Shown here one piece after another: positions 15,980 through 25,634 of a DNA stretch of 28,771 nt. The stretch is from assembly GCA_964549115.1 (NCBI GenBank), contig CAZJTX010000010.1:1-28771 (forward strand), written 5' to 3'. A program made the translations under genes and the position numbers. Under the pieces are notes generated by a model. The model saw only the letters and a program-made list of their open reading frames with translations, did not search any database and had not been told where the DNA came from. Every line of letters begins with the position of its first letter. Position 1 is the first letter of the stretch. The DNA is from CAKOSP01 sp964549115 (GTDB lineage: Bacteria; Bacillota_I; Bacilli_A; RF39; UBA660).

Positions 15980-16667
15980 TTTATTTGATTACAAAAATAG
16001 GTTTATTTATCAATATGATGATGCTTTTAAATTTTCTTTGGATTCGATTCTTTTAGCTGAATATGTTAAAATCCCACCAAGTGCCAAATTGATAGTTGAT
16101 TTTGGAACGGGTAACACTCCCATTCCTCTGATATTATCGACAAAAAGCGATATAAGGATTATTGGAGTAGAGTTGCAACCAAAAATATATGAAGTCGCAA
16201 AAAAATCGGTTGCAGTAAATAACCTGGAAAAACAGATCAAAATAATAAACGATGACATAAAAAACGTTTTAAATTATTTAGAACACGAATCTGTGGACAT
16301 AGTGGTGTGTAATCCTCCATATTTCGAACAAAACACCACATTATTGAATGAAAAAAAACATAAGAGGGTGGCTAGACACGAGTTAGAGTGTAGCTTAGAA
16401 ATGATTTTTGAAAAAGCTAAAGCTATATTAAAAAACAAAGGATCTCTTTATTTATCGCATAGAATAACGCGAATTGATGATATAATAATATTGGGAAGAA
16501 ATCACAATTTAGGGGTAAAAGAGGTGGTATTTATAGATACCAAAGATGATTTAAATCCAAAAATGATGTTGGTAAGATGTGTTAAGGGCTCAAAACCAGG
16601 TGTTAAAATAAAATATAAGAGTATAAAAAATCTTAAATCTTATCAAAATATATTTGAGGAGGTATAA
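15960..16667 (+). CDS. trmN6: tRNA1(Val) (adenine-37-N6)-methyltransferase-like (YabB/TrmN6 family)
   Basis: This 235-residue Rossmann-fold methyltransferase has the SAM-binding strand and glycine loop (IVDFGTGNTPIPLIL, about 45-59) and the NPPY catalytic motif of N6-adenine methylases at about 118-121. The family modifies A37 of tRNA-Val, and its place after yaaT matches yabB in Bacillus. The start codon lies inside the yaaT end, and the stop overlaps the pth start by one base. The exact tRNA substrate is inferred from the family. Confidence 0.88.
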   Translation: MKKEKNDLFDYKNRFIYQYDDAFKFSLDSILLAEYVKIPPSAKLIVDFGTGNTPIPLILSTKSDIRIIGVELQPKIYEVAKKSVAVNNLEKQIKIINDDIKNVLNYLEHESVDIVVCNPPYFEQNTTLLNEKKHKRVARHELECSLEMIFEKAKAILKNKGSLYLSHRITRIDDIIILGRNHNLGVKEVVFIDTKDDLNPKMMLVRCVKGSKPGVKIKYKSIKNLKSYQNIFEEV

Positions 16668-17209
16668 TGAAATTAATTGTTGGCTTGGGAAATCCCGGCT
16701 TGAAATATCGAAAAACAAGACACAATGTTGGTTTTATACTTTTAGATCAATATTTGGAAAATGTTAAATGGTCTAATAAAGTCAATTCTTATTTATATGA
16801 AACAACTATAAATAATCAAAAAATAATTTTTATAAAACCAAAAACATACATGAACTTATCGGGAATAGCGGTAAAAGAAGTAGTGGATTATTTTAAAATA
16901 AAAAAACAAAATATTTTAGTAATACAAGATGATGTAGATATGGATATTGGTAAATACAAATTGAAGAGAAATTCATCTTCTGGTGGACATAACGGAATAA
17001 AATCTATAGAAAGTCATTTAAAATCAAATAAATTTTTGAGATTAAAAATTGGTATAAAAAAAGAAACTAGAAAAGACACTAGTGATTTTGTCTTATCTAA
17101 ACTAAATAAAGAAGATGTTCAATTAATAGAAAAAATAAATACAAATAAGATAATAGATGATTTTATAAACCATGATGTAACTTGGTTAATGAATAATTAC
17201 AAAAAATGA
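16667..17209 (+). CDS. pth: Peptidyl-tRNA hydrolase
   Basis: Pth releases tRNA from stalled peptidyl-tRNAs. The 180 residues contain all catalytic and binding positions: Asn9 in GLGNPG, His19 in TRHNVGF, Asn63 in TYMNLSG, an Asp at about 89 in QDDVD, and Asn109 in GGHNG. GAGGAGG at the end of trmN6 serves as ribosome site. The stop overlaps the mfd start (ATGA). In Bacillus the same gene is spoVC, also next to mfd. Confidence 0.97.
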   Translation: MKLIVGLGNPGLKYRKTRHNVGFILLDQYLENVKWSNKVNSYLYETTINNQKIIFIKPKTYMNLSGIAVKEVVDYFKIKKQNILVIQDDVDMDIGKYKLKRNSSSGGHNGIKSIESHLKSNKFLRLKIGIKKETRKDTSDFVLSKLNKEDVQLIEKINTNKIIDDFINHDVTWLMNNYKK

Positions 17210-20200
17210 AAAAATTAAAAGAAATATTTACATATCAAAATAATAGCGTTATTAGCGGTTTAACCAATGAATTAAACCTTTTTTATATAAAAAACTTGCA
17301 AGATACATTAAAAGAAAATGTGTTAGTTGTGACAAATACATTATATGAAGCAACTAAACTATACAATAGTCTTCAAACATACAACAAAGATGTATTGTTG
17401 TATCCTGTTGATGATTTTCATATGACAGCTATATCAGAATCGCCGGAACTAAAGTTTACAAGATTAGAAACATTGAAAAATTTAAATAACAAGAAAACAA
17501 TAATAGTAACAAATTTAATGGGATTTTTGAAAAAAATGCCAGAAGTTGATAACGATCTAACAATAAAAATAACAAATAAAGAAGAAATAAACAGAAAAAA
17601 ACTCGTTAATAAACTTGAAAATATAGGATATACAAGGTCCGATATTGTGAATTCCACTGGAGAATACGCAATAAGGGGTCTGGTTATAGATATTTTTCCA
17701 ATTTATGAGAATAATCCAATAAGATTAATTATGGATGATAATACAGTTGAACTTATAAAATATTATGATGCTGAAAATCAAATTTCAAACAAAGAAATCG
17801 AAACTATAGAAATAAACCCGGTAAAAGAAATAGAAACCACGAAAAACAGTAGTCTGTTAAATTATGTGGTAGATAAAAACATTCTTTACATTAACCATAA
17901 TGAAATGAAGGTATCTTATAAAAACTTGTTTAATGATAAAAATATGGAAAATTATCAAAATTTGTTTAACTTAGGAGATCTACGAGGAAAATTAAACATT
18001 TACTTAAACACAGTAATTAGTAAAGAAGATGATATTAATTATAAAACTAGTGAAACCATGGGTTATGAAGGTAATGTGAAACAATTACAAATTGATGTAA
18101 ATAAGTATGTAAAAAATGGATATCAAATATATTTTAGTGTAAGTGACACCCAAAACAAAAAGGAAATTAAAGAAATTATACCTGATGCTGAATTTGTTGA
18201 TTTTTATATAAAAAAAGGTTTTATCTTAAATAAAATAGTCGTTATAAGTGAAGATGATATTAAAAAAACGCAAGTTTATAAACAAGAATATCATAAAATA
18301 TATAATTTTGGTCATAAAATTAAATCTTTATCGGATTTAGAAATGGGAGATTATATTGTACATATCTCTCATGGAATAGGGAAATATAACGGAATTAAAA
18401 AATTAACCCAAAATAAAATAGAAAAAGATTTTTTGCAAATATTATATGCCGGAAAAGATAAAATATATATACCAGTAGAAAAAATAAACAACATTTATAA
18501 ATATAGCGATAAAGAATCCAGCGTTCCTAAATTAAATAACCTTAGTTCTTCTTCTTGGGAGAGAACCAAGAAATATGTACAAAAAAAGATTAAGGATATA
18601 TCTGAGGAATTAATTTTGTTATATGATGAAAGATTAAAATCTATAAAGTCTCCATATATTACATATCCCGAAGAAGAATTGTTTGCTTCTGGTTTTGAAC
18701 ACACTTTAACAAGCGATCAATTAAAAGCAGTTGATGATATAAAAAAGGATTTGGAAAATTCTTATCCAATGGACAGATTACTTTGTGGTGATGTTGGTTT
18801 TGGTAAAACAGAAGTAGCGTTTAGAGCCGTGTTTCAAACTATATTAAATAATGATCAAGTTATTTATTTAGCTCCAACAACTATCTTATCTACCCAACAA
18901 TATGAGGTAGCAAAAGAACGATTTAAAGATTGGCCAATTGAAATTGCGTTATTAAATAGATTTACAACGCCAAAAGAAACAAAAAGAATTATTAAAGATT
19001 TAAAAACTGGTAAAATCGATGTTTTATTTGGAACACACAGAGTATTAAGTAAAGACATAGAATTAAAAAAATTAGGACTTTTAGTTGTGGACGAAGAACA
19101 AAGATTTGGCGTTAGCCATAAAGAAAGAATAAAACAAATGAAAAGTAACGTTAACGTGTTAACATTGTCGGCGACACCAATTCCGCGAACTTTAAAGATG
19201 TCGTTATCGGGTTTAAGAGATTTATCCATAATAGATACACCTCCACTTAATAGATTTCCTATTCAAACGTATGTTGTTGAAGAATATGATATGTTAATTA
19301 AAAATGCAGTTTATAGAGAATTAAGTAGAGATGGGCAAGTTTATATTTTATACAATAGAGTAGAAACTATTAATCAAGTTAAAGATAAATTAAATAGTTT
19401 AATGAATGATGTATCGATTGGTATTATACATGGACAAATGAATAAAAAAGAAATAGAAGAAACCATGATTAAATTTAAATCGAAAAAGATTCAAATATTA
19501 TTGTGTACTACTATTATAGAAAATGGTATAGATTTAGGAAACGTTAATACTTTAATAGTATATGAGTCAGATAAATTTGGGCTATCCCAACTTTATCAAA
19601 TCAGAGGAAGAATAGGGCGAGGAGATCGAGTAGCGTATGCTTATTTAATGTTTAAGAAGAATAAGTTATTAACAGAAGATGCCTCTAAAAGATTAAAAGC
19701 AATACAGGAGTTCACGAAATTAGGTAGTGGTTATAAAATAGCTCTTAGAGATTTGTCTATAAGAGGAGCAGGAGATGTGTTTGGATCATCTCAATCTGGT
19801 TTTGTAGATGCAATAGGAATAAATTTATATCTAAAAATGATGAATGATGAGATAAGGCGAAAACAAGGGGAAACAATAAAAGAAAAAGACGACGTGAAAA
19901 CTTTAATAGATATATCAACTCATATTGGCGATGATTATGTAAAAGATGAAAAAATCAAAATATATATACATCAATTAATAAATAAAATTGAAAATAAAGA
20001 AACCTTTAAAGAAGTAGAAAAAGAATTGAGTGACAGATTTGGAAAAATTCCAAACAACATCATTGATTATATGTATAAAACTTGGTTTGATAAGTTAAGT
20101 AGCGAGATAGAATTAAAAAGAGTGGATATGAAAAACAATTATATAGAAATAACGCTAGATGAGAATAAAACAAATGAAGAAGCGTATAAAATTATATATT

Positions 20201-20328
20201 TAACAAATAAAAACTTTGAGGTAAAAAAAATAGGAAGAAACATTTTTGTGAAACTAAAAAAAGACGATAAAAACAATTATATAAAAGAATTTATTAAATT
20301 ATTTGAAAATTTAATTCAAGCAGTGTAG
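17206..20328 (+). CDS. mfd: Transcription-repair coupling factor Mfd
   Basis: Mfd removes RNA polymerase stalled at DNA damage and recruits UvrA. In order, the protein has a UvrB-like N-terminal part (about 1-300), an RNA polymerase-interaction (CarD-like) domain (MGDYIVHISHGIGKYNGIKK, about 380), a RecG-type translocase with Walker A GDVGFGKT near 526-533, the DEEQ motif near 627-630, helicase motif VI-type RGRIGRGDR, and a C-terminal domain. At 1040 residues it is about 100 shorter than common homologues, mostly in the N-terminal part. It overlaps pth by 4 bases (ATGA) and ends the tadA-mfd operon. secA follows after a promoter. Confidence 0.96.
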   Translation: MKKLKEIFTYQNNSVISGLTNELNLFYIKNLQDTLKENVLVVTNTLYEATKLYNSLQTYNKDVLLYPVDDFHMTAISESPELKFTRLETLKNLNNKKTIIVTNLMGFLKKMPEVDNDLTIKITNKEEINRKKLVNKLENIGYTRSDIVNSTGEYAIRGLVIDIFPIYENNPIRLIMDDNTVELIKYYDAENQISNKEIETIEINPVKEIETTKNSSLLNYVVDKNILYINHNEMKVSYKNLFNDKNMENYQNLFNLGDLRGKLNIYLNTVISKEDDINYKTSETMGYEGNVKQLQIDVNKYVKNGYQIYFSVSDTQNKKEIKEIIPDAEFVDFYIKKGFILNKIVVISEDDIKKTQVYKQEYHKIYNFGHKIKSLSDLEMGDYIVHISHGIGKYNGIKKLTQNKIEKDFLQILYAGKDKIYIPVEKINNIYKYSDKESSVPKLNNLSSSSWERTKKYVQKKIKDISEELILLYDERLKSIKSPYITYPEEELFASGFEHTLTSDQLKAVDDIKKDLENSYPMDRLLCGDVGFGKTEVAFRAVFQTILNNDQVIYLAPTTILSTQQYEVAKERFKDWPIEIALLNRFTTPKETKRIIKDLKTGKIDVLFGTHRVLSKDIELKKLGLLVVDEEQRFGVSHKERIKQMKSNVNVLTLSATPIPRTLKMSLSGLRDLSIIDTPPLNRFPIQTYVVEEYDMLIKNAVYRELSRDGQVYILYNRVETINQVKDKLNSLMNDVSIGIIHGQMNKKEIEETMIKFKSKKIQILLCTTIIENGIDLGNVNTLIVYESDKFGLSQLYQIRGRIGRGDRVAYAYLMFKKNKLLTEDASKRLKAIQEFTKLGSGYKIALRDLSIRGAGDVFGSSQSGFVDAIGINLYLKMMNDEIRRKQGETIKEKDDVKTLIDISTHIGDDYVKDEKIKIYIHQLINKIENKETFKEVEKELSDRFGKIPNNIIDYMYKTWFDKLSSEIELKRVDMKNNYIEITLDENKTNEEAYKIIYLTNKNFEVKKIGRNIFVKLKKDDKNNYIKEFIKLFENLIQAV

Positions 20329-20343
20329 TAAAACGAGTTTTTT

Positions 20344-20352
20344 TGATATAAT
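20344..20352 (+). promoter_or_regulatory. Extended -10 promoter of secA
   Basis: TGATATAAT, identical to the element before recF and ftsH, lies 16 bases before the secA start. No clear -35 is visible, so transcription from it would give a very short leader. Confidence 0.55.
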
Positions 20353-20368
20353 AAAAAAAGAGGTGTAT

Positions 20369-22858
20369 ATGAATTTTTTAAGAAAAATATTTGATACTGA
20401 ATATAAAGAAATGTCAAAATTCGAAAAAATAGCTGACGAAATTGAAGCTTTAGACTCTAAAATGCAAAAATTGAAAGATTCTGATTTTAAGAAAAAAACA
20501 GAAGAATTTATAGAAAAAATAACAAAAGGAGCAGATTTAGAGGATTTTGTAGTGGAAGCATTTGCTTTAGCAAGGGAAGCAGCTTTTAGAACAATAGGCG
20601 AAAAACCATTTAGAGTACAATTAATTGGCGGTTTAGCAATACATTATGGAAATATTGCCGAAATGAAAACAGGAGAGGGAAAGACGTTAACTACCATCTT
20701 GCCGGCTTATTTAAATGCTTTATCAAAAAAAGGTGTACATGTTGTAACCACAAACGAATATTTATCTAGTAGAAATGCTGAGTGGATGAAACCAATATAT
20801 GATTTGTTAGGTGTTTCAGTTGGAGTTAACTTGCGTGAATTAACACCCGAACAAAAAAGAAATGTATATGAATCTGATATAGTTTATTCTACAAACAATG
20901 AAATAGGTTTTGACTATTTAAGAGATAACATGGTTGTAGATAAAGAAAACAGAACATTAAGAGAGTTAAATTTTTGTATTATTGATGAAGTTGACTCGAT
21001 CTTAATCGATGAAGCAAGAACACCGTTAATTATAAGTGGTGGAGAATTTAATTCACAGAACTTATATATGGATGCGGATAGAGTAACCAAAAGATTGAAA
21101 AAAGAAGTTGATTATACAGTTGATGTAAAAACAAAGAACGTTTCATTAACTGAGGACGGAAGTAGACGAGTTGAAAAATTAACTAACATAGGAAACTTGT
21201 ATGATTTAGATAATACCGCGTTTGTACATCATTTAAACCAATCCTTAAAAGCAAATTTTGGTTTTAAAAAGGATGTAGATTATGTTATTGAAAACAACGA
21301 AATAATAATTGTTGACCAATTTACCGGTAGACTGATGCATGGTAGACAATTTAGTGATGGGTTGCATCAAGCTATAGAGGCCAAAGAAGGCGTGAAAATA
21401 AATGTTGAAACAAAAACAATGGCTACAATAACATTTCAAAATTTATTTAGAATGTATAATAAATTATCAGGTATGACCGGTACAGCAAAAACAGAAGAGG
21501 AAGAGTTTAGAAACATATATAATATGTATGTAATAGAAATACCAACAAATATGCCGGTAATTAGAGAAGATTTAGCAGATTTAGTGTATTCAAATGAAGA
21601 AGGAAAATATGCTGCTATTGTTAAATTTGTAAGAGAAATAAATAAAAGAGGACAACCAATTTTGATAGGAACTATTTCTGTTGAATCAAATGAAAGGTTA
21701 AGCGTAATATTAAAAAAAGCTGGATTAAAACATGAAATATTAAATGCGAAAAATCACGCAAGAGAAGCTGAGATAATAGCAAAAGCAGGAGAACAAAAAG
21801 CAATTACAATAGCTACAAACATGGCAGGTCGTGGGACGGACATTAAATTAGGCAAAGGCGTTGTAGAGTTAGGCGGCTTGTGCGTAATAGGTACAGAAAG
21901 ACACGAAGCAAGAAGAATAGATAATCAGTTAAGAGGTAGAGCAGGAAGACAGGGAGATCCTGGAATGAGTCAATTTTTTGTGTCGTTTGAAGACGATTTA
22001 ATGAGAAGGTTTGGAACAGACCGAGTTAAAAACATGATTGAAAGTTTAGGTATAACTGGGGATCAAAGTATTAGAAGTAAATCATTAACAAGAAGTATAG
22101 AAACAGCTCAAAAAAAGGTCGAAGGTAACAATTATGATATTAGAAAAAATTTATTGGATTTTGACAATGTTTTAAATGAACAAAGAGAAATTATATATGA
22201 AAGAAGAAACGAAATTCTGGATCAAGATGACATAAGAGACAGAATACTAGAAACATTTAAAAATGCGGTATATAACATATGCGAGAGCCATATTGAACCC
22301 GAAGGATACTTAACAGAGGAAGATAAAAAAGACATATCAGAATATGTTAACGTTAACTTTTTAAAAAAAGGAAAAATTAATTTAAAAGATATAATTAATT
22401 TAACAGATGAAGAAACTCCAGAATATATTTATGAAAAGGTTATAAAAGATTACGAAGAAAAAATAAAAGGTGCAGATTTGATTAATGAATTTGAAAAAGC
22501 AATTTCGCTTAGAGTAATAGATACAAATTGGGTAGAACATATGAATACAATGGAACACTTAAAAGAAGGCATTGGACTAAGGGGATATAGTCAAGTAAAC
22601 CCAATCCAGGCATACACATTAGAGGGTTTTGAGTTATTTGATAAGTTTTTAGATAAGGTGGATTTAGACATTGCCACATTTTTGTTAAAGGCTGAGGTTA
22701 GACAAAATGTCGAAAGAAAACAAACTCTAAAAGGTACAGCTCATGATGGTAAAGAAAAAGTAAAACAAAAACCAAAAAGAGCAACAAAAAAGCCGGGAAG
22801 AAATGATCCATGTACATGTGGCAGTGGAAAAAAGTATAAACATTGTTGTGGCAAATAG
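20369..22858 (+). CDS. secA: Preprotein translocase ATPase SecA
   Basis: SecA drives proteins through SecYEG. The 829-residue protein has Walker A GEGKT at about 101-105 (EMKTGEGKTLTT), the DEVDSILIDEARTP Walker B region near 204, helicase motifs including MAGRGTDIKL and QLRGRAGRQGDPG, and a C-terminal zinc tail with Cys815, Cys817, Cys826 and Cys827 (PCTCGSGKKYKHCCGK) that contacts lipids and ribosomes. The ATG at 20369 is chosen because GAGGTG precedes it; a GTG two codons earlier lies within that site. The zinc tail argues against an accessory SecA2. The next gene starts 11 bases after the stop. Confidence 0.98.
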   Translation: MNFLRKIFDTEYKEMSKFEKIADEIEALDSKMQKLKDSDFKKKTEEFIEKITKGADLEDFVVEAFALAREAAFRTIGEKPFRVQLIGGLAIHYGNIAEMKTGEGKTLTTILPAYLNALSKKGVHVVTTNEYLSSRNAEWMKPIYDLLGVSVGVNLRELTPEQKRNVYESDIVYSTNNEIGFDYLRDNMVVDKENRTLRELNFCIIDEVDSILIDEARTPLIISGGEFNSQNLYMDADRVTKRLKKEVDYTVDVKTKNVSLTEDGSRRVEKLTNIGNLYDLDNTAFVHHLNQSLKANFGFKKDVDYVIENNEIIIVDQFTGRLMHGRQFSDGLHQAIEAKEGVKINVETKTMATITFQNLFRMYNKLSGMTGTAKTEEEEFRNIYNMYVIEIPTNMPVIREDLADLVYSNEEGKYAAIVKFVREINKRGQPILIGTISVESNERLSVILKKAGLKHEILNAKNHAREAEIIAKAGEQKAITIATNMAGRGTDIKLGKGVVELGGLCVIGTERHEARRIDNQLRGRAGRQGDPGMSQFFVSFEDDLMRRFGTDRVKNMIESLGITGDQSIRSKSLTRSIETAQKKVEGNNYDIRKNLLDFDNVLNEQREIIYERRNEILDQDDIRDRILETFKNAVYNICESHIEPEGYLTEEDKKDISEYVNVNFLKKGKINLKDIINLTDEETPEYIYEKVIKDYEEKIKGADLINEFEKAISLRVIDTNWVEHMNTMEHLKEGIGLRGYSQVNPIQAYTLEGFELFDKFLDKVDLDIATFLLKAEVRQNVERKQTLKGTAHDGKEKVKQKPKRATKKPGRNDPCTCGSGKKYKHCCGK

Positions 22859-22869
22859 AGGATATAAGA

Positions 22870-23583
22870 ATGAATATAATTAAGTTTGAAGAAAAACCCG
22901 AACAAATGAAAGAAAACTTTATAGATAAAGGTAGTTCAGGTTGTGCTTATAAGCTTGATAACAATGAAGTGTATAAAGAGTTTTATTATCCAATGAAAGA
23001 TAAGGAAGTTTTGCACAGATTATCTCAAATAAAAAACAGTGCGTTTGCCCTTCCCAAACAAATTATAGAAGTAAATGATGAAGTAGCCGGTTATATAATG
23101 GATTATGTAGATGGCGTTGAAATTAATTATATTGACGAAAATGTTTCTTTTGATCAGTTTCTATTAGATATAATAAAGTTTGAGTTAGCAGTTTCTGAAT
23201 TAACTAGAGAATTTGTGGAAATAAGAGATATTAATTTTTGTAATTTATTATACACCAGTGATGGTTTTAAAGCCCTTGATACAGATTACTATCGTTTTTA
23301 TGATACAGATGATTTCTCATCAATGTATAAGAAAAATTTAGACGATTTTAACGCTACTATTATGTTATATTTAATAAATTATAGGTCTATAAAAGAATTG
23401 CCATCTGGAATAAAAAGAATGTATGATTATATTATTTTAAATAAAGGAATGCTTCTTTCACAATATATAAAAGAGTCAAAAACCATATTAGAGGGTTATT
23501 ATAATGTAACTATTAAGACAATGGGGGATTTTTTAAGTATTACTAATCCTAATAGGGAGAAAAAAAGCTATGGATATAAATAA
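22870..23583 (+). CDS. Protein-kinase-fold protein of unknown substrate
   Basis: I recognise the fold but not the family. In 237 residues there is a glycine-rich loop (KGSSGCAYKL, 20-29), a Lys in the strand after it (VYKEF, Lys36), a hinge-like GYIMDYVDG (74-82), a catalytic loop IRDINFCNLL with Asp120 and Asn125 spaced as in kinases (the His of HRD is Ile), and a metal-binding Asp in ALDTDYY (Asp137). The C-lobe is short. This could be a small-molecule (aminoglycoside or choline-type) kinase or a protein kinase. The ATG at 22870 follows AGAGGA. It lies between secA and prfB and overlaps the prfB start by 14 bases, so its expression is tied to translation and secretion genes. The link is only positional. 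Confidence 0.6.
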   Translation: MNIIKFEEKPEQMKENFIDKGSSGCAYKLDNNEVYKEFYYPMKDKEVLHRLSQIKNSAFALPKQIIEVNDEVAGYIMDYVDGVEINYIDENVSFDQFLLDIIKFELAVSELTREFVEIRDINFCNLLYTSDGFKALDTDYYRFYDTDDFSSMYKKNLDDFNATIMLYLINYRSIKELPSGIKRMYDYIILNKGMLLSQYIKESKTILEGYYNVTIKTMGDFLSITNPNREKKSYGYK

Positions 23584-24605
23584 TTTAGAAGAAAAAATAA
23601 AAGATATAAAGAGGTATCTTTGACGTTGATAAACTATTAGAAAAAAAAGAAGAAATAATAAAAACAACTTCAGATCCTGATTTTTGGAACAATAACAAAG
23701 ATAATAGTTTATTCGATGAACTTGGTTATATAAACAAAATTATTGATAAACTAGAAGAAATAGATTTAAACTTGCTTGTTTTAAAAGATGATTTAAACGA
23801 AGAATTATACAATAAAGTATATAACTTAATCAACGAAATAGAGGTTTTCTCAATTTTAAATGGCAAATATGATGCACTTAATTGTTATATAGAGATTAAA
23901 TCCGGAGCAGGTGGTACAGAGGCTTGTGATTGGGCTTCGATGTTATATGAAATGTACATATCATTTTTTGAAAAAGAAAATTATAAGTATGAAGTAATTG
24001 ATTATAATAAAGCAGAAGAAGCCGGTATTAAAAACGCATTAATTAAAGTGTCTTTTATCAATGCTTATGGCTATTTAAAGCATGAAATGGGAGTACACAG
24101 ATTAGTTAGAATATCACCTTTTGATGCTGGTTCTAGAAGACACACTTCTTTCGCGTCAGTAACAATTATCCCAGAATTTAATGAGGAAATTAATGTCGAG
24201 ATAAAAGAAACGGATTTAAAAATTGATACATATCATTCATCAGGTGCGGGTGGTCAGTCTGTTAATACAACGAATTCAGCTGTTCGAATAACACATTTGC
24301 CGACAGGAATAGTGGTTACGTGCCAGAACGAGAGAAGTCAAATAAAAAATAAAGATATAGCACTAAAAATATTGAGAAATAAGTTACATCAATTAGAAAT
24401 AGAAAAACAAGAAAAAACAAAAGATAGTCTAACAGTAAAAAGCAGTATAGATTTTGGTAGCCAAATAAGGAGTTATGTGCTTGAACCTTATAAGTTGGTA
24501 AAGGATAATAGGTCGCTATATGAATCAACTAATCCAAACAAAATATTATCTGGTGAAATCAAAGAAATGTTGGAATTTAATATAAGGAATATAAAGAATG
24601 AATAA
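23570..24605 (+). CDS. prfB: Peptide chain release factor 2, expressed through a +1 frameshift
   Basis: RF2 ends translation at UGA and UAA. The gene starts at ATG 23570 (ribosome site GGGAG at 23555-23559), reads 17 codons to CTT, meets an in-frame TGA at 23621-23623, and continues in the +1 frame from GAC at 23622 to the stop at 24605, giving 344 residues. The downstream frame alone lacks the true N-terminus. It shows the stop-codon recognition motif SPF (near 182) and the catalytic GGQ loop (SSGAGGQSVNTTNS, near 227). RF1 would have PxT in place of SPF. Low RF2 raises frameshifting and so RF2 output. It overlaps tilS by 8 bases. Confidence 0.96.
23608..23624 (+). promoter_or_regulatory. 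Programmed +1 frameshift site of prfB
   Basis: AAAGAGGTATCTTTGAC contains a Shine-Dalgarno-like AGAGG three bases before the slippery CTT, then TGA C. It matches the layout of the classical RF2 site (AGGGGGTATCTTTGAC) with a weaker internal SD. Confidence 0.95.
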
Positions 24606-25530
24606 AACAATTAATTATTTAGAAAAATTATTAACAAAAGATGACACAGTAATTTTGTCTTGTAGTGCGGGACCGGACTCAATGTGTTTATATGATATAT
24701 TATTAAAGTTAAAAAAAGATATTAACTTTAAATTAGTATGTGTACATATTAATCACACAAGAAGAAAAGCGTCGGATAAAGAGGCTAATTTTTTAAAAGA
24801 ATACTCAAAAAATAATAAAGTACCATTTGAACTTGAAGTTTTAACCGAGTTTAATAGTAATTTTCAACAAGATGCTAGAAAAAAAAGATACGATTTTTTA
24901 AATAAAATAAACGAAAAACACAACGGAACATATATTATGACCGCTCACCATGGTGATGATTTGGTTGAAACTATATTAATGAGAATTACAAGGGGGAGTA
25001 ATTTATCAGGTTATGCAGGATTTATGGTTAAAAGTGATAATTATATAAAACCTTTGATTTTTCATTCGAAAGAAGAAATTATTAAATATAATAAAATTAA
25101 TAATGTTATATATAAGACAGATAAAAGCAATAAATCTTTAAAATATACTAGGAATAGATATAGGATTAAAATTTTAAAACAATTAAAAAAAGAAAACGCA
25201 GACGTTAATGAAAAATATTTGAAATTTAGTGAAGAATTATTAAACTATAACAATTATATTAGAGAAGAGATTGAAAATAAAAAAATAATTCAGAATAAAA
25301 CAATTAACTTAGATTTATTTAATCAAGAAGTCGAATTTATAAAAACAAAAACTATTGAATATTTAATTGATCTTTATCAACAAGATTACACTTTGGAAGT
25401 AAGCGATAATATTGTAAAAGAGATTATAAAATTGATTAATAGTGAAAAAGGAAAAGCAAGAATCGATTTACCTAATAAAATGGTGGGAATTAAGGATAAT
25501 AAAGTATTTTATATAAAAAAAGATATATAA
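24598..25530 (+). CDS. tilS: tRNA(Ile)-lysidine synthetase TilS, short form
   Basis: TilS attaches lysine to C34 of tRNA-Ile2 so that it reads AUA, a codon used heavily here. The PP-loop ATPase motif is SCSAGPDSM (Ser23 to Ser28), where the usual SGGxDS has Ala for the first Gly. Other family parts are HINHTRR, the segment AHHGDDLVETILMRITRGS, and a C-proximal TDKSN with YTRNRYR. At 310 residues it is much shorter than the roughly 460-residue Bacillus form and lacks the C-terminal TilS domain, as in several mycoplasma-like proteins. It starts within the end of prfB. Confidence 0.92.
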   Translation: MNKTINYLEKLLTKDDTVILSCSAGPDSMCLYDILLKLKKDINFKLVCVHINHTRRKASDKEANFLKEYSKNNKVPFELEVLTEFNSNFQQDARKKRYDFLNKINEKHNGTYIMTAHHGDDLVETILMRITRGSNLSGYAGFMVKSDNYIKPLIFHSKEEIIKYNKINNVIYKTDKSNKSLKYTRNRYRIKILKQLKKENADVNEKYLKFSEELLNYNNYIREEIENKKIIQNKTINLDLFNQEVEFIKTKTIEYLIDLYQQDYTLEVSDNIVKEIIKLINSEKGKARIDLPNKMVGIKDNKVFYIKKDI

Positions 25531-25585
25531 TGTTGCAATTTAAAAACATTAATATTTGTGTGTAAAAAATGACAATATATTATGT

Positions 25586-25613
25586 TTGAAAAAACTACCA
25601 TAAGTGATATAAT
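25586..25613 (+). promoter_or_regulatory. Promoter of ftsH-secG
   Basis: TTGAAA (25586-25591), a 16-base spacer and TATAAT (25608-25613), with TG one base ahead (TGATATAAT, extended -10). It lies 22 bases before the ftsH start and after a 104-base intergenic space. Confidence 0.75.
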
Positions 25614-25634
25614 ATATTTTGCGAAGGAGGCATA

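Noticed and set aside
15977..17209. UGA read as tryptophan (mycoplasma code)
   Set aside because: UGA ends yaaT and pth at sensible family lengths, an RF2 gene is present, and the Trp codons I inspected are UGG.
20329..20347. AAAAC-GA-GTTTT after mfd as a terminator
   Set aside because: The loop would be only two bases, and the T-run overlaps the secA promoter region; a real terminator is not supported.
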